64,000 bases of DNA from Enchytraeus crypticus (lineage: Eukaryota > Annelida > Clitellata > Enchytraeida > Enchytraeidae). The notes under the pieces were generated by a model, which saw only the letters and a list, made by a program, of their open reading frames with translations, was not told the origin of the DNA and searched no databases. The DNA is taken from assembly GCA_905160935.1 (NCBI GenBank), contig CAJHZI010000423.1, forward strand, positions 3,306,001 through 3,370,000, read 5' to 3'. Positions 1 through 12,289 of the stretch are shown piece after piece. Numbering within the stretch: the stretch's first letter is position 1; each line of letters begins with the position of its first letter. A program made the translations under genes and the position numbers.

Positions 1-338
1 TAGAAATATTTCAAACTTTCATTGCACAGTGTTATTGCATCATAAAGTATACATTTCCACTAAAATATGACCAACTAACGATAACGCCAAGATTTTATTA
101 CAATGACTACACTTAAGTAAAGAAAATAATAGATATTGGCAGTGAAAAATCACCATTGCTAAACAATTATCTCTTAGAATAGTATCACGTCTTTCTGATT
201 GTATGTACTTCTGATTCATCCTTTCACGAAAAATTTCGCCATAATAGTCAGAAACTAGTTTCGCTTCTGCTAACGCAATCAGAAACTAATTTCACTACCG
301 TTATCACCACTCAGAAACTAGCCCGATTATCGTTATCG
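1..338. other. Non-coding sequence downstream of the tektin gene
   Basis: AT-rich sequence with a loosely repeated block reading AGAAACTAG/AATTTCGCT between about 240 and 325. No gene or recognised element is seen. Confidence 0.5.
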
Positions 339-344
339 TTTATT
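339..344 (-). promoter_or_regulatory. Candidate polyadenylation signal of the tektin gene
   Basis: A canonical AATAAA hexamer lies on the minus strand 65 nt downstream of the tektin stop codon at 409-411, a normal spacing for a short 3' UTR. In an AT-rich genome the hexamer is also expected by chance. Confidence 0.45.
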
Positions 345-408
345 AGAAAAAAGTACTACTAGTAGAAGCTGAATAAACTTGTTCTACCGCTAGGAACCGG
401 CACAGGCA

Positions 409-2258
409 CTAGTACCCCTGAAGTTGATTGGCGTTTGGATAGCGCGTTCGGTGAGGCATACACTTTTCGCGATCAACGAACAGTGAGTTCTTCTTACAGA
501 GGATGTCTTTCTCCAGGCTCATGCGCTGATCCTCGAGGACTCTCAGCTCATTCTCTGCTTCGCGAAGTTTCTGACGCAGAAGTTCCGTATTGAACTCCAG
601 CAGACGTACCTCATCCAGCAAACTAGAAAACAAAAGTGATATAAGAAAATATGGTATAATAAAGTGCTGTAAAAGCTAAAAAGCTAATATTAACGTCAGT
701 TTCCTCACTAGAAAGCGATGTCAGTGACGGGCGAGCCCAGGATTTGAACCCCGCACATACTGATCCGCGGTCGAGTATCTTACAGACATCGCCACTGGCT
801 CCAGCCAGTGTACAGTAAGACACAATATAGAGAAAGCCGTAAAGCTGTAAAAACCGATGTTATAGTCGGTTTCGTCTCTCGAAAGCGCTCCCAGTGAAGG
901 TTGAGCCGAGAATTTTGAACCCCGCACATACTGATCCGCAGTCAGACATCTTACCGGTCTCACAGTGGCGATGTCGCAATACAGTGCATTATAGTTAAGT
1001 TAAATGCGGTACAACACAGCATACTAAGCATATTGTAGTGTAGTGTTGAACAATACAGAGTAGTTTGCAATGTATTTGTAAAGCTACAAGTTAAGATAAA
1101 TACAATATAAAACTGTATACCACAACATACAGTGTAGTACATATACAGATAGTTAAAGCAATGCACAGCATAGTAAAACATAACGCAATGAAGTACAATA
1201 TAAAGTAGGATTGTATTGTAATATGCAGTAAAATACAGAACACTACAATGCAAAGTCTACTGGGTAGAATGACGAATAGTAAAACATAATTCAATAACAC
1301 AAAAAACACACCAAAGTACAGTAATGAACAGTTCATTCTGATACAATACAGCATAGTAAAGCAGATTGAAAATTAGCTCTATCTCAGATTGCATGATTAT
1401 AGTAACATCAGCAGCGGTGCCAGATGATTTGGCATGACAAAACACATACTATATACCATATAAAGTATGTAAGCAAGAAGAAGCAAGAAGGGGGGTTTTT
1501 AATAATAATAACAACAATTAGAGAGATACAGTCATCAATGACAACATCGAGCACTATTGAAACAAAATCAAGTTGGCGAGCAAAAAAAGAAGGTCCAAAA
1601 ACGGTGCAAATTCCAAAATCCAGAAATTCAGTCCAAAGTTTTCACTATGGCACAAGCTATTTACTTGGGCAATGGCCACATTCCTGACCACCCCATCTCC
1701 ACCGGTCAGTACTTGCATAGCTGCTTTACATAGTAGCTTTACAAATACATAGCACACCATAATAGTGAAAGTAGGATACATAATTATATGATACTGCACA
1801 GTTCAGTAAATATGTAACGTTAAATTTAAATCTGTGTAAGAAAAATTAGGAATAGATGTAACTTTTTATAATTGCAAGTTGTAACGATGTTCTTGAACCG
1901 CTAATGAACAAAAAAGTATTTATCTAACCAGATGTAATATAAATTCTAACTTAAAACAATAACAAATTTAACTAAATTAATAATAAATGAAACCAAAATA
2001 GCGCAATGTGTGTAATTCACCAGTCATACTTTTTGTTATAAAAAATGAAAGTTGAACAATGACAATTTTTTGTAAATGAATTGGAGTATAGGATACATCC
2101 AATTTCAATTTTGTATTGGCAATAGAACTGCGATAATTGAGACCGCTAAGCACAAACACTCTTTAGCAAACTATAACAACTATTGCTATTATTCTATCAT
2201 TTTTATTTTATTAAGACGTCCCTGACATCATCCCTGGATGAGGAAATGCGCGTTAAAC

Positions 2259-2327
<69 letters not shown>

Positions 2328-5300
2328 CAATGACGATGTCTAACCCAAACAGAGCAAGGTCTCCGCACTGTTCAACATTGGGTCTAAATTCTCTCACATG
2401 AAGTCTGGTTTCTGCCACCTTCAAGGGATCATCCTTCAGTCTCAATGCGTTCTTAAGCGCAGCAATGGCCTTTTCTGATGCCACAATTGTATCACACACC
2501 TGTAGAGCAAGTATCTAACACATGAGATCTCAACATTTTAATTAAATTTAATGCAAGTTAAATTGAGATTTTAAATTATTTACAACAGTATTTGTTTAGA
2601 GCAATTAATATGAAACTCCGTAGGTCCGCTGGAGAATTTCAGGAAAATGATACTATTTAGAAGATTTGGGCTGGTGTAGGTTTGAAAATTTTATTGGTAT
2701 GACCTGTAGTATTTTACGGTAGAGCCTATCATGCCAGCTGTAAAACCTATCATTCCAGTTGTAGTACCTATCATGCCACCTTTAAAACCTTTTTACTGCA
2801 AAACCTATCATGCCAGCCGCTTAGATATAGCATACTTCATTCCTAACATTGTAGGTAGGTAGATAAGATAACAAAGGAATAATAACGTAGCTATTAAACC
2901 GTTAATAGCTACTAGGGCTGTGCCTGTGGTTTTTGAAAAATTGTTGAGGTTCTGCAGTTCTCTCCCCAGATCGGACATGCTTTCGAGCAGGAAAATAACG
3001 TTACTTGTGACCTTACCCTTAGGCTATTAATACAGGATGCTATTTGCTAGGATACCATGAGTTGCCAGAAGGCTATTTGTTGCGAAAATATAAATCGTAT
3101 TATTCCAGTAGCATATTAGCAAAATATAAATTGCTTCGAAAGTAGTCCGTCTCTAGTCTTACTTCTCAGTGTCTCTTTTAGATGACCAAAGCTCTGCTTG
3201 CTTATCTAACACCCACTGTACAGGAATATCACAATTGTGAACATGGCACAGCAGCATTCTCTCTCTCTTAGTGCAATGCCTACTGGCAGGTCCATGGTAC
3301 ATAACGCCTCCACTCTTCTCTGTCTTCCGCCTTCTTATTCATTTCCACATATGAGTGGGTCTTTAAATCATCTCACATACCTAATCTCGGCCTGCCTCTG
3401 CCTCTTTTTCCTTCCATTCTACCTTCTACGACCTCTTTTAATAGACCTTCCCCCCTTAGAATGTGTCCTATCCATCTCTTCTTCCTATTTCTTAATACAT
3501 TTATCAACTGACTATCTGTGCCAACTCTCTCCAGGACTTCCATATTTGTAACCTTTTGAGTCCAGCTAATCCTCTCCATTCTTCTCCAAATCCACATTTC
3601 CAATGCCTCCAGTTCCCTAATATCTTCCTTCCTTAAGGTCCATGTTTCACATCCATACAATAGCGTGGTCCAAACCAAAGTTTTCACTATCTTTATCTTT
3701 GTGTCTTCCTTTAGACTTTTTGTTAATAGTTCTTTTCTACTACCTAAGGCTGCTTTTTCTTGTGCAATCCTACTGCATATTTCCGTCTCACATTTCCTTT
3801 CATCGGTTATAGTATGACCCAAATATTTGAAACTCCTTACCTGTTCCAATTTCATACCGTTTATTTTGATATTAATTTCACCTTTATTATTGGACACACT
3901 CATAACCTTGGTCTTTTTTATATTAATCTCCAGGACTTCCTTATTTGTAACCTTTTGAGTCCAGCTAATCCTCTCCATTCTTCTCCAAATCCACATTTCC
4001 AATGCCTCCAGTTTCCTAATATTTTCCCTTCATGCCATATCTTAGTGCCGTATCATTCAGCCTATCCATTATCTTCTGCAATCCAATTTCGCTGCCCGCT
4101 ACCATTCCTTGGTCATCTGCAAATCGTACATCTTGTAACAAATTCCCTCCTACTTTTATTCTTTCTTCCAAGTCTTCCGTGGCTTCCTCCATCATTGACT
4201 CAGCATAAATGTTAAACAGCAGCGGTGAAATGCTACAACCTTATCTTACTCCACGTCGTCCTATTTCACCTTCTTCTGAGTATTCTTGTTGGATTTTGAT
4301 TACTGCTCCTTGATTCATGTACAAGTTCAAAATTAATCTTCTATCTCTCCAGTCAATTCCTATTCTTTTAAGATATTCATCATCGTTATCCAATCAATCC
4401 TGTCAAAGGCCTTCTCGAAGTCTACAAAGCATACAAAAACGTCATTTCCATATTCTAAGCTTCTTTCGCAAAGAACCCGCATTACTCCTATTGCTTCTCT
4501 TGTGCCGCATACTTTCCTAAAACCAAATTGTGTCTTGCTCAGTATCATTTCTGCTTTCGACTGAATGCGATTATTTACTATCTTTAATAAGATCTTCGAT
4601 GAATGAGGTATTAAGCTGATTGTTCTGTAATTCGAACACTCCACAGCATTGACTTTTTTGTGAATTGGAATCATCACTGACTTGGTAAAGTCGTCTGGCC
4701 AAATACCTTTATTGTACACTTCCATACATACCTCCATTAACTTTTTGAGTGTTTCTCCTTCCAACATTTTCAAGAATTATGTTGGGATTTCATCTCTTCC
4801 GGCTGTCTTCCCCTTCTTCATACTGTTAATTGCAGAATAAATTTCCTCCTTCATTAAATCGGGGCCCCTTTTATCGTCTTCTATGATATTTTCTTCTTCT
4901 ATTTTAAAATCCTCTTGAACTGATTTTCCAGCCTTATCATACAATTCCTCTACATATTCCATCTACATATTTCTCCATCTTCCTTTTACTTCCAGCTCTG
5001 TCCTCAATTCCCCATCTTTACCCATTATACTAATGTTCTTTGCATCTCCTTTCTTTTTCTTATTGGTTCTTGTTACTATCCTGACTTCCTGATATAATAG
5101 ATCCGACCTCCCTCTTCTATCATATTCTGCTAAATCATCACACTTTTCACTCCACCAATGATCTTTGCTTTGTCTGTAATTCTTCTAAGTTCACTGTTTA
5201 AGCTTCTATATTTCCTTCGGCCATGACTGATGTCAATACTTTTTCATTTCCTCCTTTCATCCATTTTGTCAAGCATCTCGCTTATGATCCAAGGTTTTTT

Positions 5301-8300
5301 AGCTGTATTTGCTTTAAGAAAGCCATAAACTTCTTTTGCACCAATTTTAATAGCTTCCTTTAGCTGACACCATCTTTCATTTACCCCTGTTCTTTCGTAG
5401 TCCTTCATTTCCTTAACTTTTCTTTCCACTGCTTCCTGAAATTGACTTCTTTTCTCGTTCAATCCGTTCAAATTCCATCTCTTACTGCTTTTCTTCTAAA
5501 TATTTTCTTCAACTGAAGCCCTACTTTTGCCATTACTAGATTGTGGTCTGAATTAATATCGGCTCCTGGATAAGCCCTTGTATTCTTCACACTATTCCTG
5601 TACCGTTGCTTTAACAGAATATAGTCTAACTGGTATCTTCCCTAGTTTCCGGTGCTTCCTGGTTTCTTCCATGTGTAACGCCTTCTCTTCTCATGTTTGA
5701 ACCAAGTGTTGGACACCACTAATCAAACATGAGAAGAGAAGGAGTTACACATGGAAGACACCGGGAAGCACCGGAAACGAGGGAAGATACCAGTTAGACT
5801 ATATTCTGTTAAAGCAACGGTACAGGAATAGTGTGAAGAATTCAAGGGCTTATCCAGGAGCCGATATTAATTCAGACCACAATCTAGTAATGGCAAAAGT
5901 AGGGCTTCAGTTATAACCTCATACTCATATTAGTTTATAACCTCTCATATTCTACAAATTTATCATACTTATCATCATAGTATTATTGTGCAATAACAGT
6001 TTTCAAATGATAGCAATGCCTTCTTTCAAAGATTTAATATTTATTCTGTAACTATGGTGTGGGACAGGGAGGACTGAAGAAAGTCTGTTCGTATCGCGAA
6101 CCTGGTTAAACTGGGATTCAAGGGAAGATGATGTGATGATGATGATGATGATGATGATGACGATCATCATCATCATCATCATCATGATCATGATGATGAT
6201 GGTGATGAATTATTGCATACTCTCTTGAGCTCCTCCTCTAGTTTCGCCTTGGCCTCCTGTGTCTCGGCCACTCTTCTCTGCAGGGCCAGGTCAGTGGCGT
6301 CAGCAGCCTCTCGTATCTCTCGAGCCACGTCAGCCAGAAGCTGGTCGATGCGAGAGCGCAGCTTGATGGAGTCGTAGCGTTCCTTCTCAGCAGCCATGAT
6401 GTTTTTGTGGGAGAACTCAGCCCAGGATTCTGGAGTAGATTTTCTGCAAAACAACAAGTCAATTAACATATCATAAATTATACTTACTGCTAAACAAGTG
6501 TTCACTTCGACTAGTTTTCTCTTTGACCCGAGACCAACACATAAACCAGCATTCCGCTAGTACCCTTTCTTGGACTGATTACCCGGATTAGGGCTCGCAT
6601 CGTTTTTATGTACTGCTCACTCTGCTCATCGGTTTTAATTTGTTCCACAGTGTTCGATGTTGTCACGGACAGCAGCAGCGCTCTAATCGTATTGTTGTTG
6701 CTGCTGTTGTTGTTGTTGTTTCATTAAAAAATTATAATTATTGCTAAATATGTTTTGTTTAGCATATGAAAAACATTATGGTGATTATATCAAACTAATG
6801 TAGTAATATTATTATATGAAGCTTTGCCACAGTTGTTCAACTGAAGAATTACCAAAAGTAGAATCTAAAAGTGGAAGCCTATAAATTATCTTGTTGGGAC
6901 CTTCAATCTTAGCAGAGCACTGGGATAAAAACACATCAATGTATTACAGTAGTCATCATCATCATTTTCCCTAGAATTCCAGTTTAACTAGGGTCGGGAT
7001 ACAAATAGACTGTCTTAAATCCTCTCTGTCCTGCATCATATCATCAGTCAATCCCATATTTGAGACTTTTCCATTTGATTAAAGTTTTGTAGCAATTTCT
7101 GGAGCCTAGACGCTCACCAACCGAATGCCCTTTCGGACGTTGGTGTGGATCTTAGTGTTTTAATCCACTTCTACGACACGTGCAGTCAATGTTTCAAACA
7201 ACCCCGACACAACACGGGGAATGTATTATCAATGTATTACACTACTATGGTAGAAAATTAGATGGCACAAATATCTTCAATTAAAATCCAGCAGCGCAGT
7301 GATACTTACAGAACAATATTAGTTCCAGCTCCAGGATAGAATTGCTTGCACGTGTCTTCATTACGCAGACGAGTACAGAAAGCATCGATGCTCTCAGCTT
7401 CCTTCTTATCACTCCAATCCATTTCTAAATTTTCCTTCTGTTCTCTATTACGACTGCGAAAGATAAGAAGATTATTCCAGAAATTATAATTAAACATAAA
7501 CTGAGCAGTTGAAGACGACTAATTATGAATTAGTAAAACAGATTCAAGTAAAACAATCAGAATGATTAAATTGAGAGCATCTTCAAAACAATCAGAGGGA
7601 ATTGAATTGTGAACAACTTCAATACTATATTTTGGTGATCATTAGCTCATTGCACATGAGGTTGGCCCAAGACTTCCTGCTCTTACATGAATGGTACTAA
7701 GTTCCTGCTTAAATTATGCTTTCACATTCCATGTTGTATCAACCAATATGCCAATCAAGACTAAGCTTGTTTTCTACAGGTTTTTAGTCTACTAAAAATC
7801 TTACTGACAAATGGTTTATATATGGTATTAAGTCTTCAGCTTAGAAAATATAGCTTTTCTATTCTTTGCATCACTGCTTTACTCATCATCAGATTGATTG
7901 CCACTTACAACACGAACCAACGTGCTAGCAATATGCTTAAATTTGCTGATTGTGGTTGACAAACATATTTACATTATATTGTTAGGCCTACATTTAATGA
8001 GAAATTCTCAACTGCAAAATTACAAAGGACTTTCATTGCCAAAGTGTAACAGGTATCAAGACTAATACAGACAATTGAAAATAATCAGACATATATGTCA
8101 GTAGTAATATATCTTATTCAGAAATTTCAACTGGCATAACCACTCAATATTGTTATTTGACAATATCGAATATCGGGGTTAGATAGAATTCCTTAACTTA
8201 ATACAAAATTAATGAGTTAGAATAAAATTATATAATCTCCTCTAGGGGATTGTTTCTTCTGCTCTACGGTGTAGATATTACAGAAACTAGTAATAAAAGA

Positions 8301-10371
8301 GTGTGAGTCTATTATTATTTGTCATTTCATATTTTAGAAAACTTACCGGACTTGCAAATCAGCCTCACTAATGGTACTTCTCAAATTTTCCTGTGCCTTC
8401 TTAATAACATCAAGTTCCTGTTAAATATAATTAAAGGCATGATTTTTTATGTCTTTTTATAATTTTAATTAGCAGTGTTTTAAATAGTAAAATACAATCT
8501 TGTAATTTTTGAGCTGCATCACACAAACACACTGTAGTCTAAAGAATTAATTACAAAAAATCTACTTCCTGACAAATTATTAAATATTTAACAAATTTAA
8601 TTTCACAATAGCATTTCGGTATCACAGATTTAAAGTCCAAATTTGAAAAAGTAACTACGAAAATGCAACCTTTTTATTAGAAAACTATTTAATTGTAATC
8701 GGGACAAGATTTCTAATCTCACTTAATCAACAACTGATACAACCTTTAGGAGACAGGTTTCTACTTCATCTTGCACAAGATCTATTCCAATTCTTCTCTG
8801 GCGCACCTGCAGGTTGTCCGTGACAACATGGAGCGGTATTTCAGTGGCTCTCAGGGCTCGCTCCATTCGTCTTTTCTGCTCCACGAGCAAATCTGTCTCA
8901 CTGGTGATGTCGTTAATTTCACGATTTAATTCAAACTTCCAGTGATTGATATCTTTCAGTCTATTGGCCAGCCTTTTGGTGTTTGCGGCTTGAACCTTTA
9001 GTAGGTTAAGATACAAAGACACAATATATACATCTCGTTTTCATCAAAGCATAGTAGCATACTTACAATAACAAAACAGTTAATGAACATGATGATGAAT
9101 TAGTTGAGGCCTACGTGACAAAGTGAGAAAAATGAAAAGAATATGAGGATTCAAAAGCATAAGACAAAGTGAGATAAACAAAGTAATATATTACAGAAAA
9201 TATTGTCTCCTACTTTTTCTACTACCTTGAATATATATGATATTTGCTTCCAAGAACTATTTTTTGAAAAGACTTGGATGTTTATTTCTGTATTAGTATT
9301 TTACTTCAACTGCATGACATAAACTAAACTTGGCAGCCTCAATAAGATGTATATAATGTGGTTGAAGATACTTACAAAGACAGTAAAATATTCATACAAT
9401 TTGTATAAATGAAGTCATTAATGGCTCTAGTCACCTAAAAAAATAACAATAATAAGCTTAATTAAAATATCTATTATTATTTTACATTAATAGCTTTTTT
9501 ACCTACAATTGTTATTACTAATAGTCAACCAGCTTGTTAAAGTATGCAAAAAATTGAAACATTACAGTTAAAGAAAGAAAACTGACTAAGAAACTTGCAT
9601 CAATTATTTTCATTGCATTTTAATATGTAACAAAATAGAAATAAAATAAATAAATTAAATTTAAATAAATTTTTTCTTTTGATACAAACCATTTGCTCCT
9701 GTGCCAGAGTTCCTTGCATGACATCAGTAGCTGCAAGCTTCGTGTGTTCAGCGTTGTCCCTGTCCACAAATGACTGATAGAACCTGGAGTAATTCGACTG
9801 ATTCCACTCTTCAGGAGTGACCTTCTTACTGTGATACCCATCTGATGAAATTCCTAGACCTGTTTGGGTGTTTCCTGCTAAATGTACATAAAAGTATATA
9901 AATCCTTTTTGAAGATAGTTTATTTGTCTGTTTAAAACTTGAACATGCGATATAGACAAAGCTAACGATGAGTTTACATCAGCTTTATCTCTAAAGTTTA
10001 TCAGTGGCAGAGGCAGGCAAGAATTGAATTTTAACATTTCTCATACACAGTTTGAAACTAGTCATTCAAACCTGTTCAATCTACAGACTCTGGGTAGTTA
10101 TCAGGATCATTTAGCTTAAATAAGACAATAAAGTAAAAATTTCATTTAAAGAATGTTAGTTTGAAAAAAGCTGCAGAACTATGAAGTACAAACAGGTATG
10201 AATGGAAAGTTAAATTACAATTTATATTAAGAAATGAAATTTCACCATTAGATTGAAAAATATTTGTAACCAGAAACCTGAGAGCTTATAACTAAGATCA
10301 AAGTCCAGTGAGTCATTTGGTCTTCCACATGTGTGAGGTAAAATCGTATCCTTTAAAATAAGTTTTGCCAT
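409..10371 (-). CDS. TEKT4: Tektin (tektin-4-like), complete 8-exon gene
   Basis: Tektins are coiled-coil filament proteins inside the doublet microtubules of cilia and sperm flagella. Minus-strand exons are 10278-10371, 9690-9874, 8744-8995, 8347-8417, 7310-7453, 6221-6443, 2345-2499 and 409-622. All introns are GT-AG and the phases close exactly, giving 1338 nt and 445 residues; vertebrate tektin-4 is about 435. Residues resembling tektin-4 include TPEEW near the N-terminus, the ATEIP...TDNLQ block (exon 3), MDWSDK (exon 5), the tektin nonapeptide as RPNVEQCGD (about residues 362-370, exon 7) and DREKCMPHRTRYP close to the C-terminus. The last motif and MDWSDK favour tektin-4 over tektins 1-3 and 5. 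Exon 1, which has the ATG at 10371, is the least certain part. It is chosen because it gives the only in-phase start seen and its donor phase matches exon 2. Intron 6 (2500-6220) is enlarged by a retroelement. Confidence 0.94.
672..808 (-). repeat. tRNA-derived SINE, family A
   Basis: A copy of the commonest short repeat here. Read on its own strand it has a polymerase III A-box-like TGGCGATGTC, then about 35 nt later a B-box-like GGTTCAAATCC, followed by a tail through GACATCGCTTTCTAGTGAGG to GACGTTAATATTAGC. It lies in the last tektin intron. Confidence 0.85.
838..972 (-). repeat. tRNA-derived SINE, family A (diverged copy)
   Basis: It has the same layout and strand as the copy at 672-808 and directly follows it. 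The GGTTCAAA B-box is changed and the 3' part differs (CGCTTTCGAGAGACG). The divergence suggests an older insertion rather than a recent tandem duplication. Confidence 0.75.
960..1430. repeat. Cryptically simple sequence
   Basis: A stretch built from reshuffled short words such as ATACAGTA, TAGTAAAA and ACAATAC, with no fixed period. It reads open in several frames because stops are depleted by composition; no coding signal is seen. Confidence 0.35.
2215..2327 (+). repeat. Repeat C 3' end with (ATT)n tail
   Basis: Positions 2215-2259 match the 3' end of a dispersed retroposon (repeat C): GACGTCCCTGACATC, GATGAGGAAATG and CGTTAAAC. It runs straight into a pure (ATT)n tract of about 68 bp. The end resembles the SINE family A tail. 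The element is antisense to tektin, and its tail stops 17 bp from the exon 7 splice donor at 2344. Confidence 0.75.
3237..5510 (-). mobile_element. RTE-like non-LTR retrotransposon, decayed and rearranged
   Basis: Minus-strand reading recovers, in order, the reverse transcriptase N-terminal part (KKGKTAGRDEIPT at about 4780-4820), the catalytic palm motif A region (FVDFEKAFDRIDW at about 4400-4440), the second catalytic motif as FADD (about 4120) and the RTE-type C-terminus (YLGHTITDE, LLYGCETWTL, RRMERISWTQK and RRGRGRPRLGM at about 3390-3850). Frameshifts and stops break it, so it is dead. The 3' end reads ATGGACCTGCCAGTAGGCAG then CACTAAGAGAGAG. A 97-bp piece is inserted between the FADD block and the YLGHT block. 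It occupies tektin intron 6 in sense orientation. Confidence 0.88.
5511..5912. repeat. Long inverted repeat made of LINE endonuclease sequence
   Basis: Left arm 5511-5698 and right arm 5724-5912 are near-perfect reverse complements separated by about 25 bp. Each arm encodes the end of an apurinic-type endonuclease domain (GRYQLDYILLKQRY, then the catalytic SDHNLV), on the minus strand in the left arm and on the plus strand in the right arm. The left arm is continuous with the LINE to its left; the right arm is an inverted copy. Confidence 0.9.
6050..6205 (+). repeat. Repeat E (LINE 3' end) with (GAT)n tail
   Basis: GTATCGCGAACCTGGTTAAA followed by CTGGGATTCAAGGGAAGATG is shared with copies at about 6950, 36660, 54905 and 61840. 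Here it ends in a (GAT)n/(ATC)n tract at 6128-6205 that stops 15 bp short of the tektin exon 6 donor at 6220. Confidence 0.7.
6950..7215 (-). repeat. Repeat E, longer 3' copy
   Basis: Begins at its tail with (ATC)n, then the CCAGTTTAACTAGGGTCGGG block in reverse, and continues through conserved sequence near CACCAACCGAATGCCCTTTC. It lies in tektin intron 5. Confidence 0.6.
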
Positions 10372-10916
10372 TTTCTCTCAGATCAAGCAAATTCTGAAAA
10401 ATTACAAGTGAAAAATTAATGATTTTCTCAATTTTGTAAATACAATAACATTTTAGAAATATGCAAACTTTTGCATGTTAGTTTGTTATTAAGAGTAATA
10501 TCTGGAATGCAGAAATCAGTGACATACTTTACAAACCATATATATTGTACAAGTAATGGCATTCTTAAATGCCCAATATTGCATTTTAAAAGCCCAACAT
10601 TATAACTGCAATGAAATCCTAACAAAAACTGAATAAAAGTTAATGTAAATATTTTTTAAATAAAGCTTGCGTAATTCCTTAACTAAAAAGGACTTTAAAG
10701 AAAACATAGCACAACACAAAGGCGTAATTGACACTAAATTGCGAAGGACCTAAATGAAGTAATTCCCCCACCTCCGCCTGTTCTGTTCAGAGTGCAAGGA
10801 ACTTATAATAATGAATACATATAAATTAATAATAAAGTAAGTTAGGGATGAATAACGGATAGTCAGACAGAGGGTGTTCCCCAAGCTTGAATTTATAATT
10901 CAAGCATTGGTAAAGC

Positions 10917-11043
10917 AAAGCTAAGGTTAACGTCAGTTTCACCACTCGAAAGCGATGTCAGCGACAAGCGAGCCCAGGATTTGAACCCGCATATACTGAT
11001 CCGCAGTCGAATATCTTACTGACTTCGGCACTGGCTCCAGCTA
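10917..11043 (-). repeat. tRNA-derived SINE, family A
   Basis: Both box-like motifs and the CTTTCGAGTGGTGAAACTGACG tail are present on the minus strand. It sits about 550 bp upstream of the tektin start codon. Confidence 0.82.
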
Positions 11044-11594
11044 TCACTGATAGAATCCCTAGGTGAAGAAAGAAAATCTATTTACATTGTACTGTACTGT
11101 AAGTAGTTCCCTAAGCTGCCGCAACTAGCCAACCAACAGTGAGAATAACGTAAGACAGCAACGAGCGAGAAAATTGTGTCTTAGCAAAGAGTAAGCCAGG
11201 AAAAAATTAACAAGTCAGTTGACAAATTTGTGGCTAACTGCAAATTTTCTCAATGAATGAGTCAAAACATTAATGGAGCTTGGAAAAAGTCAACAATACA
11301 GTAAAGTATAGTACTTATCCGTTATAGTTTGATTAGTAGCATTAGATAATATACGATTAATTGTGAAAAGTGCCAACAGAAATTTTTCTCATTGCAATTA
11401 AAATGATTTACAGCATAGTTCGAACAGTTCTAGAGATTTTTAGTTAGCATAATTAATCAAATTAGTGCGGATTTGGATCACAAAAATCCTTTGATTTCGA
11501 ATTAAGTCTAGGAACCGCGGCGGATTTAGCCAGAATATAAGCCGAAATTTAAGCTGAAACCCCGGTATGCCGCAATCAGCGAATACTATAGCAG

Positions 11595-11745
11595 CTCTCG
11601 CTCACTTAGTGCCCTGACTACTGGCAGGTTCATGATATGATATAACGCCTCCACTCATCTCTAACTTCCGTTTTCGTTTTCATGTCCACATACGAGTGGA
11701 TCTTTAAATCATCTAACAATCCTTTTGATATACCATTATTCTTGA
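11595..11745 (-). mobile_element. 3' end fragment of the RTE-like LINE
   Basis: Matches the 3' end of the LINE at 3237-5510: CTCACTTAGTGCCCTGACTA, CTGGCAGGTTCATG, and CCACATACGAGTGGATCTTT then AAATCATCTAACA. It is truncated shortly after. Confidence 0.65.
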
Positions 11746-12289
11746 GGGATTCTACTTATGACGAGGTGGGCCTACTGTGCCTTCTTCAGCTTTTTTTATT
11801 GCAGGCATAACCAGCATAGAAGTCCTAGTATGTCATACGCTAACAAAAGACGAAGAGAGTCTTAAGCCGGCGGATTAGGGATTTAACTGTAGCGCATCAT
11901 CAGTGGCTTTACAAGCCAATCCGTAAGAAGTTATGAAGGAAAATCAGGAAGACACTAACCTGGACTGGAGAACTTTTTTATATTTAACTATTTACTGTTT
12001 ACTTTTTCAGGGGCACCTGCTGTATCGGTTGCCCTTAGTAACAGATTTTGATCACGTGATATATCACCATGACGAGTTTCTTAAGTTTTTCTTTTGCTCA
12101 ATCAACTCCGTCGACAATAGCAGCAACAACTGAGTTTTTGAAAGTATCCGAAACAATATCGAACGCTATAGAATCTTGTACATCTAAATTAATGACTGAC
12201 TGTGTAATATTGTAGACAAATGCGCAAATGATTTCGAACTCAAGTAGGTCTACCTAGGTTAAAGTATATTCTTAAGGTTTGCTGAACTA

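Noticed and set aside
2203..2499. Poly-Asn tail on the tektin signature exon
   Set aside because: The frame runs past the GG/GTTAGA donor into the (AAT)n tail of repeat C. Homology with tektin-4 and the phase of exon 8 place the exon end at 2345.
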